Shown here one piece after another: positions 25,084 through 33,107 of a stretch of DNA of 64,000 nt. This DNA comes from JAAYXS01 sp043820985. GTDB taxonomy: Bacteria; Planctomycetota; Phycisphaerae; UBA1845; Fen-1342. Within the stretch, counting starts at the first letter, position 1. Every line of letters begins with the position of its first letter. The position numbers and the translations under genes are program-made. The stretch covers positions 1 to 64,000 of the forward strand of contig JBDRDH010000139.1 of the NCBI GenBank assembly GCA_043820985.1. Reading direction: 5' to 3'. The notes under the pieces are model-generated. The model saw only the letters and a list, made by a program, of their open reading frames with translations, made no database searches and was not told the DNA's origin.

Positions 25084-26169
25084 TTATAGGCTTTCGACGA
25101 CACGAATCATCAGCGCTTCCTGCCGCTCGATCGATTCGAGCAGCTTGAACTGCGTGCGGCAGCGGTCGAGGTTCTGCTCAGGGCGCCGCGTCTTGTAGTA
25201 TGTGTCGCCCTGCAAGTAGTCCGTCAGGAAGCGCACGCCCTGCTCGAGGGTGATCAACTGGCCGGCGACGACGAGATGGTCGCGCTCGGCCGCCGTCAGA
25301 AACCCGCCGGCGGATTTCAGGTAGCCGCGTGCCAGACCTTCAAACAGCGGCATCCGCACTTCGACGCGCGCCAGGTCGGTCTCGTCCTCGGCGGTGGTGG
25401 TGGCCATCGAGCGCACCATGTCGCCGAAGTCATATATGGCCAATCCGGGCATGACCGTATCGAGATCGACCACGCATAGCGCGACGCCCGTCTGGTTATC
25501 GAACAGCACGTTACTGATCTTGGCGTCGTTGTGAACGATGCGCTCGGGGAGTTCGCCGGCGGCATGCAAGTCAAGCAAGGCGCCGGCCAGCGAGCGCTGC
25601 GCCTGGGCGAAGTCAAGCTCGGCGTGGGCCATTGCGACGCGACCGCACGCGTCCAGCCTCACGGCTTCGTCCAGGGCGGAATAACGCCGCGGGGTGTGGT
25701 GGAAGTCAGGAATCGTCTCATGCAGGCGCGGGCCGCTGTAATCGGCCAACAACTGTTGGAACTCGCCAAACGCACTGCCGGCGGCTTGCGCTTGTTCGGC
25801 GGTTTTCACCGCTTGGTGAACACAGGTATCCGTGATGTAGTGATACAAACGCCAAACCGCGCCGGCGACGTCCCGGTAATACAACGCACCGGCGCGCGTG
25901 TGTACCAGCGTCAGCACGCGGCGGGTCACATCCGGCACTCCGCTGGCATTGAGTCGCTGAGCGATGTGCGAAGTTACATGCTGGATATTTTCGATGACCT
26001 GCTCGGGGTGTGGGAAGACGGTGTCGTTTATGCGCTGTAGCAGGTAGCGTTGCTGACGGTCATCAGCCTGGTATGTCAGGATAAATGAGTCGTTGATGTG
26101 GCCGCCGATCAGGGGTTCGGTCGCGATCAGATCGCCGGTGACATCGAATTGAGCGGCGACGGTATTCAT
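25084..26169 (-). CDS. Phosphotransferase, N-acetylhexosamine 1-kinase-like
   Basis: A 361-residue APH-fold kinase with GGHINDSFIL (nucleotide loop), RIVHNDAKISNVLF (Brenner-type catalytic loop, HNDAKxxN) and VVDLDTVMPGLAIYDFGDMVR (metal-binding Asp). The motifs fit N-acetylhexosamine 1-kinase (NahK), which makes GlcNAc- or GalNAc-1-phosphate in the cytoplasm. Pairing with the sugar nucleotidyltransferase gene just upstream on the same strand and with hexosaminidases nearby supports that role. GGAG stands eight bases before ATG 26169. Homoserine-kinase-like activity is a less likely alternative. Confidence 0.82.
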   Translation of the reverse strand: MNTVAAQFDVTGDLIATEPLIGGHINDSFILTYQADDRQQRYLLQRINDTVFPHPEQVIENIQHVTSHIAQRLNASGVPDVTRRVLTLVHTRAGALYYRDVAGAVWRLYHYITDTCVHQAVKTAEQAQAAGSAFGEFQQLLADYSGPRLHETIPDFHHTPRRYSALDEAVRLDACGRVAMAHAELDFAQAQRSLAGALLDLHAAGELPERIVHNDAKISNVLFDNQTGVALCVVDLDTVMPGLAIYDFGDMVRSMATTTAEDETDLARVEVRMPLFEGLARGYLKSAGGFLTAAERDHLVVAGQLITLEQGVRFLTDYLQGDTYYKTRRPEQNLDRCRTQFKLLESIERQEALMIRVVESL

Positions 26170-26188
26170 TCATGGTGCTCCGCAAGCT

Positions 26189-26207
26189 GACCGGTTACAA
26201 ACCGGTC
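26189..26207. repeat. GACCGGTT palindrome
   Basis: GACCGGTTACAAACCGGTC, identical over 19 bases to 28930-28948 and related to 16217-16235. It lies in the gap between the nucleotidyltransferase and kinase genes. Confidence 0.75.
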
Positions 26208-26221
26208 CCCACAACAGACAC

Positions 26222-26236
26222 GGCTCGGCGGGAGCC
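26222..26236. repeat. Short GGCTC-loop-GAGCC element
   Basis: GGCTC, loop GGCGG, GAGCC, followed by TCGCCC. The same element with loop GGCAG occurs at 27378-27392, so it is dispersed. Confidence 0.6.
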
Positions 26237-26254
26237 TCGCCCGCCCGCGTGATT

Positions 26255-27202
26255 TCAAGCCCAGAGCTGGTGGGGATAGTGGTCGGCGTCTACCAGCTCG
26301 GCGATCATCCGCACGACGCGCGGCAGGTCCTCCTTGTGCGTTACGCCACACCAGTGAGCGCTGGTTGGCAACACCTTAACACGGGCGCGACCGGCCCGGA
26401 TCAGGTCCTGGATACTGATGGGGATGTAGAACTCCGCCTTGAGCGAGTCCGCATTGCTCCGTAGGAATTCCTCGAAATACGCGCGCAACTGCTCGAAGAA
26501 AACCGGCCGGAAGCCCCAGAAGTTCATTGAAACCGGCTCGTTGCCGGTGAGTGTGCCTGTCCCGCCGGACTGATCCGGATAGCAGGCGCCAGCGCCGTCC
26601 GGTTCGATATTTATGATCTCGGTGATTTCCTGGAGCCAGCCATCGGTGTCGCAGCGACAGACGCCGCGGTTGACGGTGCCAGCCACGGTCAGCGTGTCGC
26701 GCAGGGTATAGCCGACCATGGCGTAGGTGGCGGGTTCAGCCACACAGGCCCCGTCAGACTCACACAGGCGAGACGCCTGTGCTACCCGTGTGGTGAGGAA
26801 CTCGGCGAGGGTGGCGAACGAGTTGGCGCCGTAGAAATCGTCGGCGTTGATCACCGCGAACGGTTCGTTGACTCGATCGGCCGCCGCCAGAATGGCATGC
26901 GCGGTGCCCCAGGGTTTGGTACGTCCGGGAGGGGCGGTATGGCCAGCGGGCAGGTCTTCCAAACGCTGGAAGGCATACTCGACCGGGATGTGACGCTCGT
27001 AGCGACTGCCAATCGCCGCGCGGAAGGCCGCTTCCATGTCCGGGCGGATGATGAAGACGACCTTGCCGAAGCCAGCGCGGCGGGCGTCGTAGACCGAGTA
27101 GTCCATAATCGTTTCGCCAGAGGGCCCCACGGCTTCGAGTTGCTTGAGGCCGCCATAGCGGCTGCCCATGCCGGCGGCGAGGATGATGAGGGTAGGCTGC
27201 AT
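26255..27202 (-). CDS. Sugar nucleotidyltransferase family protein
   Basis: The N terminus (TLIILAAGMGSRYGGLKQL) is the nucleotide-binding loop of NTP-transferases (GxGxR with AAG). FAVINADDFYG supplies the metal-binding Asp residues, and FYIPISIQDLI lies near the C terminus. It likely couples HexNAc-1-phosphate to UTP, in line with its kinase neighbour; dTTP or GTP use cannot be excluded. A palindromic repeat (26764-26780) is inserted in frame and encodes part of the segment TRVAQASRLCESDGACVAEP, which looks like an extra surface loop. GGAG stands eleven bases before the ATG. Confidence 0.87.
   Translation of the reverse strand: MQPTLIILAAGMGSRYGGLKQLEAVGPSGETIMDYSVYDARRAGFGKVVFIIRPDMEAAFRAAIGSRYERHIPVEYAFQRLEDLPAGHTAPPGRTKPWGTAHAILAAADRVNEPFAVINADDFYGANSFATLAEFLTTRVAQASRLCESDGACVAEPATYAMVGYTLRDTLTVAGTVNRGVCRCDTDGWLQEITEIINIEPDGAGACYPDQSGGTGTLTGNEPVSMNFWGFRPVFFEQLRAYFEEFLRSNADSLKAEFYIPISIQDLIRAGRARVKVLPTSAHWCGVTHKEDLPRVVRMIAELVDADHYPHQLWA
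26764..26780. repeat. AGA-loop palindrome inserted in a coding region
   Basis: ACAGGCG-AGA-CGCCTGT, flanked by further complementary bases (CAC...GTG). It is the same family as 6392-6412 and 27450-27468 and is translated in frame within the nucleotidyltransferase. Confidence 0.75.
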
Positions 27203-27377
27203 CGTGGTCGGTACTCCGCAATCTGGTATCAGACGGTATCATTGGCCGAGCGAAGTTGAATTTGTTCGCCGGTGACCGCAGTGAGGATTCTAACGGTATG
27301 ATGCCACAAATGACCATATGGCGGCGGGTCTCGGCCAGCGAGCCACCAGCCGCTACAGTTTGGGCCGCGCGAGATGC

Positions 27378-27392
27378 GGCTCGGCAGGAGCC
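27378..27392. repeat. Short GGCTC-loop-GAGCC element, second copy
   Basis: GGCTC, loop GGCAG, GAGCC, followed by TCGCCC as in 26222-26236. It lies in the 334-base divergent gap 27203-27536, in which I see no gene, only repeats. Confidence 0.6.
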
Positions 27393-27449
27393 TCGCCCTC
27401 CCGTGGGCGGGCGGACGCGCACTGCTGACACAGCAGTGGGCAGGGATTA

Positions 27450-27468
27450 CACGGCCGAGACGGCCGTG
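27450..27468. repeat. CACGGCCG palindrome with AGA loop
   Basis: CACGGCCG-AGA-CGGCCGTG, perfect 8-bp stem, in the divergent gap upstream of the GH109-like gene. It belongs to the TCT/AGA-loop family. Confidence 0.75.
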
Positions 27469-27536
27469 CCACCCGGCTGCCAATCCCACTGACAACCGCC
27501 GCCACTTCGCAGTCGGCCAAATAGAGGAGCAAAACC

Positions 27537-28925
27537 ATGAATGCGAGTAACAAATCGAGCCGTGACGAATATGGTCGGAATCGGAGAGAATTTCTGAAGC
27601 TGAGTGCTTTGGCCGGTCTGGGAATTGTTGGTGGCGGCGGGCTGGGTGGTGGCGTGGCAAACGGGCAGCAGATTGCTAAATCGCCGGCGCCGGTCGAGCC
27701 GTTCGCGGCGCCGCCGATGGAGCGCGTACGAATCGGATTTGTAGGTGTGGGCGGGATGGGCACGCACCATGTCAATACACTGCTTCAGATTCCAGGCGCT
27801 GAAATCAAGGCGGTGTGCGACATTCGCGAAGCGCATGCGAAACGCGCCCAGGACCTGGTTGTAAAAGCCGGCCAACCCAGCCCGACACTGTATACACGCG
27901 GCGAGCGCGACTTCGAGCGTTTGTGCGCCGAGGAGGATCTCGACCTGGTCTTCACCGCGACGCCCTGGCGCTGGCACGTGCCGGTGTGCGTGGCCGCCAT
28001 GCGTAACGGCAAACACGCCGCCACGGAAGTTCCGGCGGCCGTGACCATCGAGGAGTGCTGGCAGCTCGTCGAGATCGCCGAGCAAACCCGGAAGCACTGC
28101 GTGATGATGGAAAACTGTTGTTACGACCGGGCCGAGATGATGTGTTTGAACATGGTCCGCAAGGGATTGCTGGGCGAGGTAGTGCACGGCGAAGGCGGCT
28201 ATCTGCACGACTTGCGCGGGATCAAGTTCTCCCCCGAAGGTGAAGGGCTCTGGCGGCGTGAGCACTCGATCGAGCGCGACGGGAACCTGTACCCGACGCA
28301 CGGACTGGGGCCGGTCGCGCAGTGCATGAACATCAACCGCGGCGACCGCTTCGACTACCTGGTCTCCATGAGCAGCCCGTCGCGCGGGTTGCAAGCATGG
28401 CAACAGGAGCATCTGGAGCCGGATGATGTGCGGCGGAGCGAGACTTACGCACTCGGCGACGTTAACGTGGCCTTGATCAAGACCGTCAAGGGGCGCACGA
28501 TCTACCTGGTGCACGATACAAATCTGCCGCGGCCTTACAGCCGGCTGCACATTGTGCAGGGTACGCAGGGCATATTTGAAAAGTGGCCGGAACGCGTGCA
28601 TATCGAGGGCCGCACCGAAGGGCACGGATGGGACAAGCTGGACAAGTACGCCGACGAGTTCGAGCATCCGCTGTGGAAATCGGAGGCCGTGAAGAAGGCC
28701 AGTGGTGGGCATGGCGGCATGGATTTTCTGGAGGACTACCGGCTGATTCAGTGCCTGCGGGCGGGTTTGCCGACGGACATGGATGTCTACGACGCGGCCG
28801 CGTGGAGCGCGATCACGGAAGCTACCGAGCGCTCCGTCGCCAACCGCAGCCGCCCGGTGGATATTCCGGATTTCACGCGCGGGCGCTGGCAGACGAAACC
28901 GCCATTGGGGATTGTTGAGGCTTAG
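27537..28925 (+). CDS. GH109-like alpha-N-acetylgalactosaminidase (Gfo/Idh/MocA fold, Tat-exported)
   Basis: A Tat signal (NRREFLKLSALAG) is followed by a Rossmann NAD-binding domain (RIGFVGVGGMGTHH). The characteristic GH109 stretches are YTRGERDFERLCAEEDLDLV, TPWRWHVPVCVAAM, EVPAAVTIEECWQLVEIAEQ, and MMENCCYDRAEMMCLNMVRK. GH109 enzymes use a bound NAD+ transiently to hydrolyse alpha-GalNAc, as at the base of mucin O-glycans or blood-group A. With fucosidase, sialidase-like and hexosaminidase genes nearby, O-glycan breakdown is plausible. GAGGAG stands seven bases before the ATG. Confidence 0.88.
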   Translation: MNASNKSSRDEYGRNRREFLKLSALAGLGIVGGGGLGGGVANGQQIAKSPAPVEPFAAPPMERVRIGFVGVGGMGTHHVNTLLQIPGAEIKAVCDIREAHAKRAQDLVVKAGQPSPTLYTRGERDFERLCAEEDLDLVFTATPWRWHVPVCVAAMRNGKHAATEVPAAVTIEECWQLVEIAEQTRKHCVMMENCCYDRAEMMCLNMVRKGLLGEVVHGEGGYLHDLRGIKFSPEGEGLWRREHSIERDGNLYPTHGLGPVAQCMNINRGDRFDYLVSMSSPSRGLQAWQQEHLEPDDVRRSETYALGDVNVALIKTVKGRTIYLVHDTNLPRPYSRLHIVQGTQGIFEKWPERVHIEGRTEGHGWDKLDKYADEFEHPLWKSEAVKKASGGHGGMDFLEDYRLIQCLRAGLPTDMDVYDAAAWSAITEATERSVANRSRPVDIPDFTRGRWQTKPPLGIVEA

Positions 28926-28929
28926 ATTT

Positions 28930-28948
28930 GACCGGTTACAAACCGGTC
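28930..28948. repeat. GACCGGTT palindrome, second identical copy
   Basis: Identical to 26189-26207. It lies between the convergent ends of the GH109-like gene and sdhB and may act as a terminator. Confidence 0.7.
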
Positions 28949-28976
28949 CCACAGGGGTATTTGGCGGACACCGCGA

Positions 28977-29744
28977 TCAGGTAACGAACAGGTCGCGGAG
29001 CCACTGGATGGTGGTCTGGCGGCCGAGCTGACCGATGGCCTCGGTGAGTGGGATATCCTTGGGGCACACCTTGACGCAATTCTGCGCGTTGCCGCAGTCC
29101 GCCAGGCCGCCGGGCTCCATGATGGCGTGCAGGCGCTCCTGCCTGGAATAGCCGCCGGTGGGATGCGAGTTATGCAGGCGCACCTGCGCGAGCGGGGCCG
29201 GGCCAATGAACTGCGAGTTCGGGTGGAATTGCGGGCAGACCTCCATGCAACAGCCGCAGGTCATACAGCGCGAGAAGAGATAGCGCAGCGATTGTTCCTG
29301 TGGCGCGATCAGGGGCGCATGGCGGTGGATGTCCTGCGTGCCGTCGATCGGCACCCAGGCCTTGACCTGGCGCAAGGCGTCGAACATCTGCTGGCGATCG
29401 ACCTGGAGGTCGCGCACCAGGGGGAACTTGGTGAGCGGCGCGAGTACGATCGGTTGCTTGAGATCGTCGATCAAGGCGGAGCAGGCCTGCCGCGGCGTGC
29501 CGTTGATGAGCATGGCGCAGGCGCCGCAGACTTCTTCCATACAGTTTGATTCCCAGACGACCGGATTGACCTTCTGGCCCTGGGCATTGACCGGATGCTC
29601 GCGCAGGTACATCAGCGCCGAGACAACGTTGTGCCCGGGCGCGTAGGGCATCTTGAATTCTTCCCAGTATGGCTTGGCGTCAGGGCCGTCCTGGCGTTTG
29701 ATCTTGAAGTGAATCTTACTCTTGGTGTGTGCGTCAGCAATCAT
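28977..29744 (-). CDS. sdhB: Succinate dehydrogenase / fumarate reductase iron-sulfur subunit
   Basis: The 255-residue protein has the three cluster motifs in order: [2Fe-2S] SNCMEEVCGACAM, [4Fe-4S] CMTCGCCMEVCP and [3Fe-4S]-type NCVKVCPKDIPL. It passes electrons from the flavoprotein to the membrane quinone site. Normally it directly follows sdhA; here a GxxExxY cassette of about 600 bases separates them. The ribosome binding site is weak (GAGTGAG). Confidence 0.93.
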   Translation of the reverse strand: MIADAHTKSKIHFKIKRQDGPDAKPYWEEFKMPYAPGHNVVSALMYLREHPVNAQGQKVNPVVWESNCMEEVCGACAMLINGTPRQACSALIDDLKQPIVLAPLTKFPLVRDLQVDRQQMFDALRQVKAWVPIDGTQDIHRHAPLIAPQEQSLRYLFSRCMTCGCCMEVCPQFHPNSQFIGPAPLAQVRLHNSHPTGGYSRQERLHAIMEPGGLADCGNAQNCVKVCPKDIPLTEAIGQLGRQTTIQWLRDLFVT

Positions 29745-29770
29745 GTTATTTACTCACTCGCGCTTCGATT

Positions 29771-29799
29771 AACCACAGAGGGCACAGAGAACACAGAGA
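29771..29799 (+). repeat. Left inverted repeat of the GxxExxY cassette
   Basis: AACCACAGAGGGCACAGAGA followed by ACACAGAGA; inverted partner at 30346-30374. Confidence 0.75.
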
Positions 29800-29882
29800 C
29801 CGAAGAAGGATGTCGGGATGTGTGGCGGTTTCATGCCCTTGTTTCATATCCGTGTGCGCTCCGTGGCATGGGTATCGGCCTC

Positions 29883-30269
29883 TTAGAGGACCATTCGGAC
29901 AATTCCGTCGCGTAGTACCGGGACGTTGAAGTTCAGGATCAGGCCGGTCTTGAGGCCAGTGAGACGCAGGTACGTTAGGAGTTGCGCCTCGTGCACTGGC
30001 GCAAGTCGATCGACGGCCTTCAGTTCCACGACGACCTGCCCTTCGACAATCAGGTCCGCGCGGAAACCGACCTCCACGCGCACCTGCTTGTAGCTGACCG
30101 GCAGCGCGACCTGTCGCCGGAACGCAAGCCCGGCCTGTGTCAGCTCGTACGCCAGGCACTCCTCATATGCGGACTCGAGCAACCCCGGCCCGAGCTCCCG
30201 GTGCACTTCGATCGCCGCCCAGATGATCGCGCCCGTCAACGGATCGTGCTCGGAGGATGAGTTTGCCAT
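29883..30269 (-). CDS. GxxExxY protein
   Basis: A protein of about 128 residues with the defining GLLESAYEECLAYEL motif and a PD-(D/E)XK-like core (RADLIVEGQVVVELKAVDRL). The family (TIGR04256 type) has unknown function and often occurs in multiple copies near repeats. ATG at 30269 is preferred to a longer frame starting at 30335, because conserved sequence begins just after it. It is flanked by inverted repeats and sits inside the sdhA-sdhB operon. Confidence 0.88.
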   Translation of the reverse strand: MANSSSEHDPLTGAIIWAAIEVHRELGPGLLESAYEECLAYELTQAGLAFRRQVALPVSYKQVRVEVGFRADLIVEGQVVVELKAVDRLAPVHEAQLLTYLRLTGLKTGLILNFNVPVLRDGIVRMVL

Positions 30270-30345
30270 GGTCTTGTGGATGTTTTCAGTCAACTTCACC
30301 ACTCGCAGTGCAGGCCCCCCACAAGACAAACCCAATGCCCGCTTT

Positions 30346-30374
30346 TCTCTGTGTCCTCTGTGCCCTCTATGGTT
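30346..30374 (-). repeat. Right inverted repeat of the GxxExxY cassette
   Basis: Reverse complement begins AACCATAGAGGGCACAGAGG and ends in ACACAGAGA; two mismatches to the left arm. Confidence 0.75.
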
Positions 30375-30385
30375 GAACTCTCACG

Positions 30386-32272
30386 TCAACGATAATCCCG
30401 CGGCTTCTCCGGCGCCAGCACGGAGGTATCCACGGGTTTGTAGTCGATCCGCGGACCGTCATCCGAATGTGTGACGATCGTGTGTTTGAGCCACTGCTCG
30501 TTGTTGGCCTTCCAGCGGGCCTTGTATTCAGCGTATTCGGGATCGCCTTCGAACTTGCCCTCGGGGATCTTGAGCTCGAACTCGGCTTTGTAGTGTGAGC
30601 CGCGGCATTCGTCCCGCATACGCGCGCACCTGGTGATCACTTCGGCGAGAACGATCATATCCTGCACTTGGCGGGCCCAGGTCAGCGATTGATTGAACCA
30701 GTCGCTTTTATCATCCAGGGCAATGTTCCGCGCGCGTTCCTTGAGAGCGGCCAGGCCCTGCAAGGCGGTATCGAGGCCGGCATTGCTGCGTTCGACGAAG
30801 ACATGCGCGCGCATCAGGTCGCCGGTATCGCGATGCAAGGCGAAGGGATTCTCGCCGGCCGTGCGGGCCATGATAGCTTGATTGAGTTCTTCCTGGCGCC
30901 GCTGCTCCTGGTCGTAGGTGCTATCAGCGATAGAGCTGTTGTTCTTTTTGAGATTCTTGACGTATGTGGATGACGCATCGCCGGCGACGCGGCCGCTGAA
31001 GGAGGCACTCAGTAGTGAATTGGCCCCCAGGCGGTTGGCTCCGTGGTACGCGAAATCACATTCGCCACAGGCGTAGAGGCCGGGGATGTTCGTGGCGTGG
31101 TTGCGGGGGTGAACGCGGGCCATGCCACCGGTTTGGGCGTCTTTTTCAAAGTCGACCCAGAGGCCGCCCATGGAATAGTGAGTGGCGGGGAAGATCCGCA
31201 TGGGGACCTCGCAGGGATCGTCGCCGACGAAGGTACGGTACATTTCGAGGATACCGCCGAGGCGTGTTTCGAGAAAGTCACGCGGTTGATGGGTCAGGTC
31301 GAGGTAGACCACGTCCTGGCCATCGAGACCCAGGCCCATGTGGCGGACGACGCGGCAGATGGCACGGGAAGCCACATCGCGGGGGACGGTATTGCCATAG
31401 GCCGGATACCACTCTTCGAGGAAATAGAAACGCTCCTCCTCGGGAATCTGGCGTGGATCGCGTTTGTCGCCGGCCTGGCGGGGTACCCAGATGCGGCCAC
31501 CCTCGCCGCGGCAAGCCTCCGACATTAGTCGATTCTTGTCGTGACCGGGTAGCCCGGTGGGATGGAACTGGATGAACTCGCCATTGGCGAACTTGGCGCC
31601 TTGCTGATAGACGCGGGAGGCGGGCGCACCGGTCGAGTTGTTGGACATCGTTGAACGGCCATAGGTCAGGGCCAGCCCGCCCGTGGCTAATATTACAGCG
31701 TCGGCGCGGAAAGCATGCACCTTCATGGTGGTAAGATTCATGGCGGTGATGCCGCGGCAGATGCCTTCCTCGTCGAGCACGAGTGAGAGGAAATCCCAGA
31801 ATTCGTACTTTTTGACCGTGCCGTTGGCTTCGTGGGCGCGGACCTGCTCATCGACCGCGTAGAGCAACTGCTGGCCGGTAGTCGCACCAGCGAAACAGGT
31901 GCGGAGATTTTTAACGCCGCCGAAGAGGCGCTGGTCCATGATCCCTTCGGGTGTGCGGCTGAAAGTCACGCCCATACGGTCGAAAGTGCGGATCAGGCCC
32001 GGGGCTTCCTCGCAGAGGCTTTTGATGGGGGGCTGGTCGGAGAGGTAGTCGCCGCCCTTGATCGTATCGATGATGTGCTGCTCGATTGAGTCGTTCTGGC
32101 CTTTGACGTCCAGGACGGCATTGATACCACCCTGCGCGCAGCAGGAGTGCGAGCGTTTGACGGAAAATAGCGAGAAGAGGTCGACCGGGAGGCCATTCTC
32201 GACGATCCGCAAGGTGGCCCACAGTCCGCCGAGACCACCACCCACGACAATAATGTTCGGTTTTGCTGGCAT
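30386..32272 (-). CDS. sdhA: Succinate dehydrogenase / fumarate reductase flavoprotein subunit
   Basis: The 628-residue protein has the FAD-binding N terminus (IIVVGGGLGGLWATLRI), the FAD-attachment region (SVKRSHSCCAQGGINA), ATGGLALTYGRSTMSNNSTG, FIQFHPTGLPGH, the catalytic segment around ACRGEGGRIW and HYSMGGLWVD near the dicarboxylate site. It oxidises succinate or reduces fumarate with SdhB. The layout (ACAQGGIN variant, long C terminus) fits the Bacillus/epsilon-type SdhCAB class. No cytochrome b gene (sdhC) lies upstream: 32273-32448 has no membrane-helix frame. Confidence 0.94.
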   Translation of the reverse strand: MPAKPNIIVVGGGLGGLWATLRIVENGLPVDLFSLFSVKRSHSCCAQGGINAVLDVKGQNDSIEQHIIDTIKGGDYLSDQPPIKSLCEEAPGLIRTFDRMGVTFSRTPEGIMDQRLFGGVKNLRTCFAGATTGQQLLYAVDEQVRAHEANGTVKKYEFWDFLSLVLDEEGICRGITAMNLTTMKVHAFRADAVILATGGLALTYGRSTMSNNSTGAPASRVYQQGAKFANGEFIQFHPTGLPGHDKNRLMSEACRGEGGRIWVPRQAGDKRDPRQIPEEERFYFLEEWYPAYGNTVPRDVASRAICRVVRHMGLGLDGQDVVYLDLTHQPRDFLETRLGGILEMYRTFVGDDPCEVPMRIFPATHYSMGGLWVDFEKDAQTGGMARVHPRNHATNIPGLYACGECDFAYHGANRLGANSLLSASFSGRVAGDASSTYVKNLKKNNSSIADSTYDQEQRRQEELNQAIMARTAGENPFALHRDTGDLMRAHVFVERSNAGLDTALQGLAALKERARNIALDDKSDWFNQSLTWARQVQDMIVLAEVITRCARMRDECRGSHYKAEFELKIPEGKFEGDPEYAEYKARWKANNEQWLKHTIVTHSDDGPRIDYKPVDTSVLAPEKPRDYR

Positions 32273-32448
32273 GATATTAAGGCTCGTCTGGGGCGTGGGC
32301 CGTGGCTCTATACGATCTCACACTACCCATCGCCGAATACTGGATTCAAAAGAGCGGATTATAAGGAGAAACCGGCGGTATGCACGGGGAGATGAAAAAG
32401 ATCCGCGCAACCGGGGGTGAGGAGAGGCGAAAAAACGACAATACAGGC

Positions 32449-33018
32449 CTATTCGAGCATTGAGGAGTGCTCACGCAGCTTCTTAAGCCCTTCGTAAAGA
32501 CGTGATTTAACGACCGATTCGGGGATATCCAGGATTTCAGCGATTTCGGACCGGTTGAGGTTCTCGCCGTAACGCAGGTGCAAAGCTTCGCGGAATTCGG
32601 CGGGAAGCGCCGCCAGCAGATGCGCGACATGGGCTTGCTGCTCATGCTTAACCAGCCGACTCAGGGCACCGATGGCGGACAGGTGCAACTGAGATTCGTT
32701 CGGCAAGTCCACGCCAGACTTTCTTCGTGCGCGGTCCCGGCGCATATTCAGGCAGTGATTTCGGGCGATGCGATATATCCAGGGACGGAAGCGTTCCGGC
32801 ACCGCCGGGGTGTGAAGCACCTTGTAAAAGATCGTTTGGACAGCATCTTCCGCCTGTTCTGGATCGCCCAGATACCCCAGGCAGAAGCGCAGCATGGCCT
32901 CGCGGTAAAGCTCGTTCAGCATGATACCAGCATCATTTTCGCCGGCGCGCAGGCGTAGTACGAGCGAAGGTGTGAGATCGGGTTGCTGATCGCAGCGCTC
33001 TGGCTGGCTTGTGTTCAT
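32449..33018 (-). CDS. ECF-type RNA polymerase sigma factor
   Basis: About 189 residues with sigma region 2 (YREAMLRFCLGYLGDPEQAEDAVQ, then FRPWIYRIARNHCLN) and region 4 (LPAEFREALHLRYGENLNRSEIAEILDIPE followed by VVKSRLYEGLKKLR). ATG at 33018 is preferred over 33054 because GGGAG lies nine bases upstream. It follows the Ser/Thr kinase gene on the same strand after 89 bases. This ECF-kinase pairing is common in planctomycetes and suggests control by phosphorylation rather than by a classical membrane anti-sigma factor. Confidence 0.92.
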   Translation of the reverse strand: MNTSQPERCDQQPDLTPSLVLRLRAGENDAGIMLNELYREAMLRFCLGYLGDPEQAEDAVQTIFYKVLHTPAVPERFRPWIYRIARNHCLNMRRDRARRKSGVDLPNESQLHLSAIGALSRLVKHEQQAHVAHLLAALPAEFREALHLRYGENLNRSEIAEILDIPESVVKSRLYEGLKKLREHSSMLE

Positions 33019-33107
33019 ACCAGGACACTCCCGGGTCCTCTCCCTTAAAGACACCTATGTGTAGCTCTCGGCGAGAGCATCACTGGTTTTTCCCTCTCCG
33101 ATGGCTC

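Larger units (their letters stand above)
29771..30374. mobile_element. GxxExxY cassette bounded by 29-bp inverted repeats
   Basis: Left arm 29771-29799 and right arm 30346-30374 are inverted copies of the same sequence (AACCACAGAGGGCACAGAGA...), with two mismatches in 29 bases. They enclose one gene (29883-30269) and lie 11 bases after the sdhA stop. The arms read as ACAGAG-type repeats on both sides, as seen around many GxxExxY genes. Whether it still moves, and how, cannot be told; there is no transposase inside. Confidence 0.65.

Noticed and set aside
23716..25089. Open frame of 457 codons on the plus strand
   Set aside because: It is the antisense of the transglutaminase-like lipoprotein, whose motifs and lipobox are clear; the long frame results from GC-rich codon bias.
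27447..28952. Open frame of 501 codons on the minus strand
   Set aside because: Antisense of the GH109-like gene; no family motif.
29595..29915. Plus-strand frame with TTEGTENTE-type sequence
   Set aside because: This peptide is the usual translation of the ACAGAG repeat arm of the GxxExxY cassette, not a gene.
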